This document shows, piece after piece, positions 11,887 to 22,802 of a stretch of DNA of 64,000 bases. Below the pieces are notes generated by a model. That model saw only the letters and a program-made list of their open reading frames with translations, ran no database searches and was not told where the DNA came from. The stretch comes from Antedon mediterranea (lineage: Eukaryota > Echinodermata > Crinoidea > Comatulida > Antedonidae): contig NC_092680.1 of the NCBI RefSeq assembly GCF_964355755.1, positions 20,127,001-20,191,000 of the forward strand, given 5' to 3'. Both the position numbers and the translations under genes were made by a program. Each line of letters begins with the position of its first letter. Within the stretch, counting starts at the first letter, position 1.

Positions 11887-14413
11887 CTAAGTGCAGGGGC
11901 AGTATACAACAACTGAAAAGAAGAAAAACTCTTTTTGATCAATGTCATGGCATACTTATAGTTTCCATACATACTTTAATATATTTTAAATAATGTTGAT
12001 AAAAAGTATTTCATTTAGGAAGAAAGCGTAAATTAAAGAAAACAATTAAATAAACACAACGTTGATCTAGTTGGCTTAATAATAATATTCTGGATTTATG
12101 TAGCGCCTAATGTCGTGAAAATTCTAAACGTTTTAGCCTCCTACATACAAACTGAAAACATTTACAAAAAATAACATCTAGACATTTGCAAGTGGCTTGG
12201 TTTGCTTCAATTAATTACAAGTAAATGAAACTTAAGTAGTTTAGAGAAGGTGTAAATAGTTTAAGAAGAGGGAGAATTAAATTAGGCCACAAAATATCCA
12301 CAATTCTTGAATTCTGTAATTATTGTTTTTTTTTCACTTTATTGTTATTTAACCATGTTTGTCACATTACAATATTTAGTTGGTGTTGTTTTGTGTCTCC
12401 CATGTGTTATTTCCTAACTTTACAACCAAATAAATATCTCATCATGATTGTGCGATTTTTCTCTAATATTGTAGTTGATGAACTAAAAAATAAAATGATT
12501 ATTCAACTTATATTAAATATAGGAGAACCTACCTTTACAAGAAGGAGTTGATCCGGACCAACTTCCATCTTCCAAACACATTCTGGTCGTGTTACCTATC
12601 AATTCATAACCAACCGTAGTACACGTATATGTAGCTGACATGCCAAATGTTGTGCCAGATACGTAGGAAACCTCTCCATTTATAATATTGCTCAAACCAC
12701 CACAATCAACAGCTATAAATATAGATTATTGTGAACATTATTAATTAATATTAATAATTGTGTTACTCTCAGTGAAATAAACTGAAATACTATACCTAAT
12801 TCACACAATGATCCTGATGTACCAGATGGACATTGACAGATAAATAATGATGAGGATGATGAAGTTTGCAGGCATGTTCCACCATTCTGACAGAAATTGT
12901 CGAGTTGGCAGGGATCTGTAAATAAACATACATTTATATAGATAAAAATTGATTCTACATATTATTTCAGATAAATTGATTTATCTAGACTAGTCTAATA
13001 TGACAACCTGTAGTCTAAGTGCTAGACGACAAATCGTTTCATAAGTATAATAGGCCTGCTTGATAATACGGCGTTTCGATTTTTTTCTGAAAATACTAGC
13101 GCATGTAGTATACATATGAAACCCCATATGTGCCAAAATATGTATCTTTTTACTAATTTCTAGACTAATAAAGCTTAAGCACTGCAAACACTATGTTCAT
13201 TTGTCTACCTCCTACTTCACAGCGTGTTCCAGAATAGGCAGTTGGACACGAACAAAAATAAGATGTTGACGATTGATGACAGGTCCCACCATTCAAACAT
13301 GGACTACTTGAACAAGGAGAAACAACTGAAACAAATAAAAATAAAATCAACTGATGATATGTAGACCTACCAACTGAACAAAATAGTGTGCTTTGTACAC
13401 ATGTTCCATTATTCATTAAGATGACAGAGATTTTTAAAGACTGTATCAGTACTAAATATGATTATGAATTCAGGACTTCATTTCTTGCAATGTTTTGCAA
13501 TATCTGGTATGACTGTAGATCAAAATTCTGTATTTTAAAAAAGATCATTTAGAAAATACTTATCCTTGAACATTTCCCACCATAGTACAGGCCGAAATCA
13601 TTTTTTCCAAACATAGGTGTTTATAAATCAGTTGGAGATGCAACATATAATTAAATATTTGTACATTCATGCCGTTTCATAATATGCCTAATTGAGCTGG
13701 AATCACTAGTTTATCGAGACAAAAACTAGAGACTTGAGACAAGACCAGCCAACCTGTAGATTGTTCATTGCTCTACCTACCTACTTCTTCTTCACAGTGT
13801 GTTCCAGTATAACCTGATAGACAACTACACAAATATATATCAGGTAACTGTGTACAGGCCCCACCATTCAGACATGGGCTAGAGTAACAAGGATTTATAA
13901 CTGAAACAAATAAAAGAAAAATCAACTAATAATGTACCAGCAGCTGGACCGAAAAAGTGTGATTTGTAGGCACGTTCCACCCTTCATACTGGGTTGGCAG
14001 AGATCTGTAACTAGTGTAACAGTATAACTATTAATATTGGCTATAAAATTAGACAAATGCATAATTTATTGGTCTATTTCGTGCCATTTAAGCATTTTAA
14101 ACCAATGTTTGACATACCACCTAGTTGAATGTGGAATTGTCCTCTTTATCAATGATTGCCATGCGAATCCTAAAACCGTACTAAGAGATTAACAATGACA
14201 ATAGTAGGGGTAATGTCACAGATACCTAGTGGTATAGGACTTTAGTGACTACTGATAAAAACTATAACGGAATACGGGTAAACATAAGGAAAAGATCAGC
14301 CATAAAAAGAAAGAGATGGCAAGCTTTAGTCAAACACTATAATAATATTGCATACCTTGGCATTTTACTACGGTCACATACAAGTAAAATATCAACCAGA
14401 TCTTGAGAAACAT
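11887..14413 (-). CDS. EGF-EGF-EGF-sushi protein, predicted secreted
   Basis: Exons: 14413-14356 signal (MFLKIWLIFYLYVTVVKCQ); 13900-13781, 13325-13209 and 12915-12796, each one EGF domain (PCYSSPCLNGGACTQ, PCSSSPCLNGGTCHQ, PCQLDNFCQNGGTCLQ, each with the C-x-C...C core); 12712-12533 one sushi/CCP domain (VDCGGLSNIINGEVSYVSG to GSWSGSTPSCK). All junctions are phase 1. The simplest next exon (acceptor TTTTCAG, 11912-11887) adds VVVYCPCT and a stop, giving about 206 aa without a membrane anchor. Because all exons are phase 1, the sushi exon could instead splice into the downstream CTLD exon at 10475 and so reach the TM and tail. The signal exon is almost identical to that of the EGF receptor at 22.8-26.9 kb. 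The domain calls are firm; the 3' end is uncertain. Confidence 0.7.
13380..13440 (-). pseudogene. Relic EGF half-exon
   Basis: Reads NNGTCVQSTLF, the first half of an EGF domain. No second half follows, and the same broken unit recurs at 13945-14012 and 24790-24872. Confidence 0.5.
13945..14012 (-). pseudogene. Relic EGF half-exon with intact acceptor
   Basis: After a GTTACAG acceptor it reads LCQPSMKGGTCLQITLF, then loses homology. It lacks the CxC...C half of an EGF module. Confidence 0.5.
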
Positions 14414-15030
14414 AATTGGAAGCTTGGTAGCAGAAAGATCGTCAGGAAAACTATTTAAAAAATTTGTATTCAAATGTAATATAACAAGGAAATTGTAAAT
14501 CGATGTTTCGAGGGCGCTATAACAATGATACATTCCTAATTCTAATCGATCAGATGTGCCTATAGTTTATTGTCAAATAATAAAATAATTTTGTCGAGTA
14601 CTCCTCATATCCTACGCGAAACAAGGCCATGGCTGGCCCAGTCGCGTGCGCAAATTTGAGTTATTGTTTACCGACCAACCAACATAGAGCTATAGAAAGC
14701 TATAAAGAATTGTATTAATTAAAAATAAGCTATCCAATACAAGTGCTAACTAGAGGGCAGCAAATTAGGCCTTATCTCCGACTAACGTAATGTTTCCGCG
14801 TACAGGATTTCAAATGATTTTGTTTTTATGTCAGTTTCAATCTTATACGTGGTCTCATAATTCATTAATTATTATTCAGGCAGCCAGTAGAGCACTAATG
14901 AAAAAGTAATATTTATATTTTAAGCTCTGGCCCATTATTAAATTGGACTACAAGTCACGTCCCCCTCTGAGAATAGTTGAACTGTATAATGTTTAAAATA
15001 AGAAAAGCAATCTCTCTTTTATGGTATATT
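14240..15030. repeat. Duplicated 5' flank of the EGF genes
   Basis: This block, including the signal exon at 14356-14413, matches 26780-27370 around the other EGF gene's signal exon. Shared words include CGGAATACGGGTAAACATAA and TATTTTAAGCTCTGGCCCA. It shows that the two EGF genes arose by segmental duplication. Confidence 0.7.
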
Positions 15031-15142
15031 TAAAATAAATATAAACAAATATATTTGTTTTTTATACTGTACCTTCGCAATGTACTCTCTTAAATTGGTC
15101 GACTGAATATTCTGAATTATACTGAAACCTTTATTACAGCAA

Positions 15143-15210
15143 TGAAGGTCATCACAATACAGCACTCATCCGCTTACAGTAACTCTTTTTAAGTATAGAG
15201 CACACAGGTA
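15143..15210 (+). pseudogene. Orphan plus-strand signal-peptide-like exon (copy 2, frame broken)
   Basis: ATGAAGGTCATCACAATACA matches the copies at 6072 and 18717 but carries small indels that break the hydrophobic frame. It keeps a GT donor-like end (CACACAGGTATATT) that the others lack. Confidence 0.35.
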
Positions 15211-15505
15211 TATTTTGTTTACGTTTTTAAAATTGATTATTATTATATTTAAGAGGCTCAAGATGAAAAGGTCATTTCGATTTCTTTCTTTCACCTCTGC
15301 CTAAAAATAATATCATTAATAACATATTTTATGTCAGTTTTCTATTCCTAATGCAATCTTTTGTTCAGCTGTTCTATCCACATTTGTGTTTTTATTCTAC
15401 CTACTATAAAACATTATTCCTAATCTTGAGAGTTGAACATAAACGTTCTTTATAAAATGTAAATAATATACAATGACAATTTAATTGTTTATATTATTTC
15501 TACAT

Positions 15506-17794
15506 TTATTCTGTAACATCAACATAAACAGGTTGTTGCACGTCTTCGTTGAATCCTCCATACGCGGCATTCTCTTCAATCACGTGACATACATTGACTG
15601 CTTTCTGTGACTTTTCTGATGTTTTCAATTCGCTTTCAGATTTACAAAAGAGTTGGTCATGAGATCTGAAGATAAATATATGTACATAAATATTTGTCTA
15701 GTATCATAGGAATATTTGATAATAGAGAGTTTCATTTGTATCACATGTGATGCTTGTATCATGTAAGTTTGAGTTAAGGATAAGGCTAGGAGATACACAT
15801 GTGGAGCACATGTGCTTTTTACTCAGACTCTAAACGTTAGAGGACAGTTATGAACATAAATACTTTAGTTCAGGCAATCAAGATACAGATTAGTCATGTC
15901 GTCTACCTACCTATATAACAGCATTACTATAACAACAGCAAAAACCACATTTAATGTTACAGATGATATCAGGCTTGAAATAAACGATAGTAACATTTCG
16001 AAGTACTGAATTGTATATTAATAATGCATGATATAACCAACCATTTTGCAAGACGATTTTCTGAAATATATTTTGTCAATTAGGTCTAGGCCTACACAAA
16101 AATATTTATTTTGCAACCCACCAAGTTTTGATTCCTCTTCGTTTGCTAAGCAACAATCAGTCATCCCGATATCATCAGTAATTGTTAAATCATTATCGGT
16201 GGTCTCACTAGTGGGTAGCAACGATATAAGCTGGTTAGTCGTTGTTCCATGATGAGTGACGTCAGTTGCTTCCTCGAGAGTTGAAGTTAGGCCTTCTGGA
16301 GGATTTGCTTGATAAATTAAAACAAAGAAATCAGATCAACCAACAGGTAAACACAGTATATGATTTAATTGTTTAGATACGCATAAAACATCATATAAAC
16401 TAATTCTGTAAAGAACTGTAATGTGCTAGATGTCATAATACTAAGTAGGCTAACTTCAAATAAAATATATTGACAATACATTGGAAATTATACATTCAAA
16501 TACGGTATGACGTTTATCTCATATTGGCATGTGTCACGACATGTTTTTCGGTCAATTTTGTTAAGTCAGTGTGAATGTTGGAATCCCTTTGATTTTAACT
16601 CGTGTTATAATTACTTACCAATAGTAATCGTAGGTATCAACGGCATCACTTGATTAGTAGTTGTACCAGGATGCGTCGTGACGTCAGTTGATGCGTCCAC
16701 AACAATTGAAGTTACTTGAGGAGTTGCTACAAATTAATGTAATGTAAATATGACTAATCATAACCCAATCGAGAAAATCTATTCTTATTAATATAAAGGA
16801 ACAATCATAAAACATTATCTTATAACTTAAAAATGTAAAGCTTTATTGCAATATACACTGTAAAGTTTTAAAATGCAAAAGCTATTCCGAATAGAATTTC
16901 TGTTTTGCTATTCTTAAAAAGTTGGTAAAAACAACTACGATATATTTTGTACCTTGCTGATATTCACGTTTTAATTTATTTTCTACTATCTCTAAAGTAT
17001 TACTATTAATCTATTAATTACTATTAGAGTTGAACTATATCCTGTAAAATTTTTAGATTTTTTTAAAATAATCTAAACATTAATATTACTTCCAAAGTTG
17101 AACTATGCTTGTTAAAAAAACCCAATGTCTTTTAAGTAAAGAGCATTGTTACATACAGATGCTATAGGAACTACAACTGTTTCACTTACTTGGAACTGTT
17201 TTCTCACATATATACCCATACCCATCGCTGTCTGTTAGTGTGTCAGAACAACTCCCTTCACCCCACCTACCATCAGAGTTTGTTATATAACCAAATGCAC
17301 ATTGGTTATCTCCTACATTAGGTTCACCAGATCCCCAGTATAAATACTCAACAGTCTCTCCAGATTCCCAGTTCCAGCTGGATGGCATCGTTCTATCTGA
17401 TCCACTCTCACGTGACAACCCAATGGCATAGACTCCATTTGTACAGTTTTCCTGCAGGATATCCAATATAGCATTGTTTTCTGCTGCAGTGTTTATACTC
17501 ACAAGACTATAACCGTCATCACACAATCCTTTAAGTTCATTCCAAGTTTTGAATTCCCTGAAGTCGGTAACAAGTACAAACGTTGCTTTATAGTTTGACG
17601 ATCCAACAGAAAATTCTGCACAAGCTATCGGTAAGAAACATGCAGTGAGAAGGACAGTTTTAGTTATTAGAAGTTAATGCTTACAGGTTTTTTTTTATCA
17701 AAATTTTAACAATATTTGTTTTTTATACTGTACCTTGGCAATGTACAACTGCGATGACATAGATATTGAGTATTAGGAAAATCTTTTGAAACAT
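15506..17794 (-). CDS. C-type lectin receptor 4; TM exon looks damaged
   Basis: Exons: 17794-17734 signal (MFQKIFLILNIYVIAVVHCQ); 17624-17190 CTLD (145 codons); 16726-16619 and 16307-16122 stalk; TM exon from about 15975 to 15908; 15665-15506 tail ending PVYVDVTE. The CTLD keeps EPN but has GRWGEGSC, so the WND-type Asp is Glu. The TM exon has lost about 15 bp at its 5' edge. Its acceptor now reads TTATTTCAAG, and using it gives a TGA almost at once, out of frame with the hydrophobic segment. The stalk donor is also weak (GTGGGT). The product may therefore be secreted or non-functional, although the tail exon remains open. The tail stop again lies inside AATAAA. Confidence 0.75.
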
Positions 17795-18830
17795 TGTAAA
17801 ACATAACTTGTATGATATTAGCTTCTATAAGGAAACATACTCTTAATATTATATCTTGATAAGAGGGCGCTCTTTTAAGGAAACATGATTTTAAAATAGT
17901 CCTTTGGTGTTTTTTAAGTTGTGGTTTCTTAACATCAACCAAATAATAGTCATATAGAGGTCCTTTATCAAAATGTTTACCTTTACCTTTCAGTATATTT
18001 AGTACGGTTTGCATTGTAAGTTATTCAGGTATAACAACAAGGAAGACCTGCGTATTACCCAGATTCTGATAAACATTCTGGAAACCTGCTATGTACAGAA
18101 ACTCGCTTTTGATATACATTTCACAATATAAATAAATATGAAATAAAAATACATTTTACTTGGTGTGGGAGGTCGCCGTTTGTTATCCGATGTTCATAAA
18201 TTATTTACTCTCCAAGTTGTTATAGCAAAAAAACTTTACTTATTTTACTCTTTTTGGAGAAAAAAAACACCACTAAATACGGGTTGGCGGATTGGCCATA
18301 TTTTAAAAACATATTCCCTTCTTTCGTTTTACAGGAAAGTGTCACCTTTTGATACTGTGTCCCAAAAAGATATTCTACTGTATTTTATAATACTTAAACT
18401 AAGATATTTATTACATAGATCGCTGTGATTATAAGTGAAATAACGAGTAAATCGAGACTTTTTACATCAAAGATTAAATAGGTTATTGAGGAAATAATCT
18501 TCAATATGTATTTTACTTCCAGTTTAAGCTTGCGAGTGTAATCGTTTTCAGAACGTTAGTCAACCATCAGACAATACAGCAATAGTACTAAAGAGGGGAA
18601 AACAAAAAACCCACAAAGATGCTGAAGTGAAATGGTTGTGCATCAGTGCTGTATACGCAATACATAAAACGCAACTATTACTTTATGCTAACGAAAACAA
18701 AACCTTTATTGTAGTAATGAAGGCCATCACAATACTCATCTGCCTAACTCTTTTAAGTGTAGAGCTCACAAGCATTTTTAATTTACATTTTAACACTTGT
18801 TTTCAAATTGATTATTTATGATTATATTTC
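17700..18830. repeat. Segmental duplication of 5.05-6.18 kb
   Basis: Both blocks contain a signal exon, a GAGGGCGCTCTTTTAAGGAA flank, the TTGGTGTGGGAGGTCGCCGT word and the orphan plus-strand signal-peptide exon, with only small differences. The duplication is therefore recent. Confidence 0.8.
18717..18772 (+). pseudogene. Orphan plus-strand signal-peptide-like exon (copy 3)
   Basis: Near-identical to 6072-6127 (MKAITILICLTLLSVELTS). It sits in a ~1.1 kb block (17.70-18.82 kb) duplicated from 5.05-6.18 kb and lies head-to-head with lectin receptor 4. No downstream exon is seen. Confidence 0.4.
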
Positions 18831-18979
18831 AGAGGCTTCTTAAGACATTATTTTTGTATCTTGTTATCCACATTTTAGCTTTATATTCTACTTATCTATT
18901 AACATCTATATAACGTTAGTTTAACTAAAAGTAAATAATATGCAATGACAATTTAATTTTTTATATTATTTGTCTACAT

Positions 18980-21222
18980 TTATTCTGCAACCTCAACATA
19001 AACAGGTTGTTGCACGTCTTCGTTGAATCCTCCATACGCTGCATTCTCTTCAATCACGTGACAAACATTGGCTGGTTTCTGTGACTTTTCTGATGTTTTC
19101 AAATCGCTTTCAGATTTACAAAAGAGTTGGTCATGAAATCTGAAGATAAATATATGTACATAAATATGTGTCTAGTATCATAGGAATGTTTGATAATATA
19201 TCATTTCATTTGTATCACATTGTGGTGCTTGTATCATGTAAGATTATGGGTAATGCTATGGTAGGTCTATATGATACTATGAGATACACATGTGGAACAC
19301 ACGTGGTAGTTTACTCATTGTATTAACACCAAAACGTTAGAGGAAAGTTTTTTTTTATGAACTTAAATACTTTAATTCTGGCAATCAAGATACCAAACAG
19401 ATTAGTTTTTTATTCCTACCTATGTAACAGCATTACTATAACAACAGCAAAAACCACATTTAATGTTACAGATGATATCACTACCGCAGTCAAGTCTGAA
19501 ATAAACAATAGTATATAGTAGCATTGCCATCTTTATTCAGAAAACTACTACTATGTAACAGTACACATTATCAAAATTATGTAACTAAATTTTACAACCT
19601 ACCAAATTTTGATTCATCTTCGTTTACTAAGCAACAATCAGTCATCCTGATATCATCAGTAATTGTTAAATCATTATCGATAGTTCCCTGATAAGTGACG
19701 TCAGTTGCTTCCTCAAGAGTTGAAATTACTGGAGGATTTGCTGGATAAATTAGAACAAATCAGACAAACCAACAGGAAACACAGTAAATGATTTATTTAT
19801 GTAAATACGCATAAACCTTTTTATGAACTAATTCTGTAAAGAATGTACTAGATGTCTGAAATCAAAATACTAAGTAGGCTAACTTCCAATAAAATCTATT
19901 GACAATACATTGGAAATATAATTTCAAATACGGTATGACGTTTATCTCATATTGCCATGACATGTTTTTCCGTCAATGTTGTTCAGTAAGTGTGAATGTT
20001 GGAATCACTTTGATTTTAACTCGTGTTATAATTACCGATAGTAATCGTAGGTATCAACGATATCAATTGATTAGTTGTTGTACCAGGATGCATCGTGACG
20101 TCATTTGATGCGTCCAAAACAGTTGAAGTTACCTGAGGAGTTGCTACAAATTAATGTAATGTAAATATGACTAATCATAACCCAATCGAGAAAATCTATT
20201 CTTATTAATATAAAGGAACAATCACAAAACATTATCTTATAACTTAAAAATGTAAAGCTTTATTGCAATATACGCTGTAAAGTTTTAAAATGCAAAAGCT
20301 ATTCCGAATAGAATTCCTGTTTTGCTATTCTTCAGAAGTTGGTCAAAACAACTACGATATATTTTATACCTTGCGGATATTCACGTTTTAGTTTATTTCT
20401 ACTATCTCTAAAGTATTACTATTAATCTATTAATTACTATTAGAGCTGAACTATATCCTGTACAATTTTTAGATTTTTTTTAAAATAATCTAAATATTAA
20501 TATTACTTCTAAATTTGAACTATGCTTGTTTAAAAAAAACAATTTTTTTAAAGTAAAGAGCATTGTTACATACAGATGCTACAGGAACTACAACCGTTTC
20601 ACTTACTTGGAATTGTTTTCTTACATATATATCCATACCCATTGCTGTCTTTCCAGCGTCCAAGCTCTTCAGAACAACCGAAGTCTCTCCACCTACCATC
20701 AGAGTTTATTATATAACCAAATGCACATTGGTTATCAACTACATTAGGTTCACCAGATGCCCAGTATAAATACTCAACAGTCTCTGCAGATTCCCAGTTC
20801 CAGCTGGATGGCATTGATCTATCTGATCCACTCTCACGTGATAACCCAATGGCATAGACTCCATTTGCACAATTTTCCTGCAAGATATCCAATATAGCAT
20901 TGTTTTCTTCTTCAGTTGTTATACTCACAAGATTATAATCTTCATCACACAATACTTTAAGTTCATTCCAATTTTTGAATTCGCTGAAGTGTGTTACAAT
21001 TACAAACGTTGCTTTATAGTTTGACGATCCAACAGAAAATTCTGCACAAGCTATCGGTAAGACAAATGCAGTGAGAAGTGAACAGATTAGTTATTAGAAG
21101 TTAATGCCTACATTTTTTTTATTATCAAAATGTTAAATATGTTTATTTTTGTATACTGTACCTTCGCAATGTACAACTGCGATGACATAGATATTGAGTA
21201 ATATGAAAATCTTTTGAAACAT
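18980..21222 (-). CDS. C-type lectin receptor 5, complete with short stalk
   Basis: Exons: 21222-21162 signal (MFQKIFILLNIYVIAVVHCE); 21050-20607 CTLD; 20143-20036 and 19740-19603 stalk; 19495-19420 TM; 19139-18980 tail. All phases join, giving about 328 aa. The CTLD has EPN, GRWRDFGC and SNGYGYIC, with a slightly divergent VVD after EPN. It has one stalk exon fewer than receptor 2, and its second stalk exon lacks a TTxxL-SLLPTSET module, so stalk length varies by module loss. The TM reads TAVVISSVTLNVVFAVVIVM and the tail keeps both tyrosine motifs, matching receptor 2. Confidence 0.85.
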
Positions 21223-22802
21223 TGTAAAACATAACTTGTATGATATTAACTTGTACAAGGAAACAGACTCTTAATATTATTATATTCTTGATGAGAGGGC
21301 GCTCTTTTAAGGAAAACATGTTTTTAAAATAGTACTTTGGTGTTTTTTAAAGTTGTGTTTTTTAACAATATGAGCAAATAGTAATAATTTTAAGCGACTA
21401 ACTATAAAGCTCTTTATCAAAATGTTTTTATAATTGTATATTATTAAAGTAGGCCTATGTATTGTTAGTTTGTCAAGTAACTACAAGGATTACCGTACCT
21501 GTGTTCTGTAAAGTAAACCAAACAAATAGAGCCTGGGGCGATAAAACATCGAAACAATAAAAAATGGCAATAATGGTAATAGTTACGAAATGGTATTAGT
21601 ACGCGTGACATAGAAACTAAAATTAACTCAATTTATGGAAAAAAGAATGAATCTTTGGACCTGAAATTGCCCATTTCAAAATATTTTAGCTTGGATCGAT
21701 TGAGGGTGTTTTCCGATCGTGGTATACACTATCTAGTTGTAATCATTCACCGAATCACTGTTGTAAAAGGAAGGTGTAATGGGTGGTATTAAAAAATACC
21801 CTTTGATTTTATGAACCTTATTTTGTAAGAAAGCCGTGGGTCAATGAAGCATAACAACAGAATTCTACACAAACCAAAAGTCTTAGTTTTAACACAAAAG
21901 ACTATTTTTGCCTTTTGCCAATAACAAATATATTTATTTTTATCAGGTCTTGGTATACTTGCATTTTCTGGCTCTATATACACTCACTACTAATTCAGCA
22001 TTATAAAATAGAACACTTTTACACTCAATCTACACTCTACATGCAAGCAGCATAATATTTAACTGACACACACACCTTAATCTCCGTGCCCCGACACTCC
22101 TAAATCCTCTCCTATTCCAGTTTTATTTAGGCCCTTAAAGTAGACTATTACTCAACATCCATTGGTGTAATGCATACATATTGATAGAAATGGAAGGGGC
22201 TTATCTTGAAAAACAGTAAAAACCTTGAAATCCTTATTTGTTTAATAACCCATTTGAATACTTACTGCTACAGAACTCGTAGCAATTAGCAATTCTGCTG
22301 TATAAGTACACATTTCAAATTCTCTGAAGATCTTTGGACAAATATTATTTTGAATAAACAATAAGCCTATATAATCAGAATTAGAGTTAATAATATGCCT
22401 ACGTAAGGCTTACAAATAAATTTAAAAAGTGCGTTCTACTTTCAGATATTTTATCGATCATCATGCATATTACATTGTTGAATCTTTTGTACAACGTACA
22501 CTACAACTTTCTTATCCTTCATCATTATGTTTTATCATCAATCTTTAAAAGTTTTTCTTGCCTTTTTTTTCTTTTCTTTTTTTTTCTTCAAATCATCTAG
22601 TTAGGCTATAATACATATTTACAAACACCATACAATATAGCATTGAAAACACAATAGATCATTCATTGTATCTCATTAACATAGTCTCTTCCCTGACATC
22701 TAATCTGATAGACATATTATATTATTATTGCATGAAACTATATTATTTTTATCAAGTAAAAATGTAAAGTTACTCTAAGATTATAATATTTTCGTTGCAG
22801 TC
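21223..22802. other. Gene-free stretch
   Basis: The first ~450 bp repeats the conserved 5' flank of the lectin genes (as at 10.65-11.1 kb). The rest is AT-rich sequence without recognisable coding exons. Confidence 0.5.
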
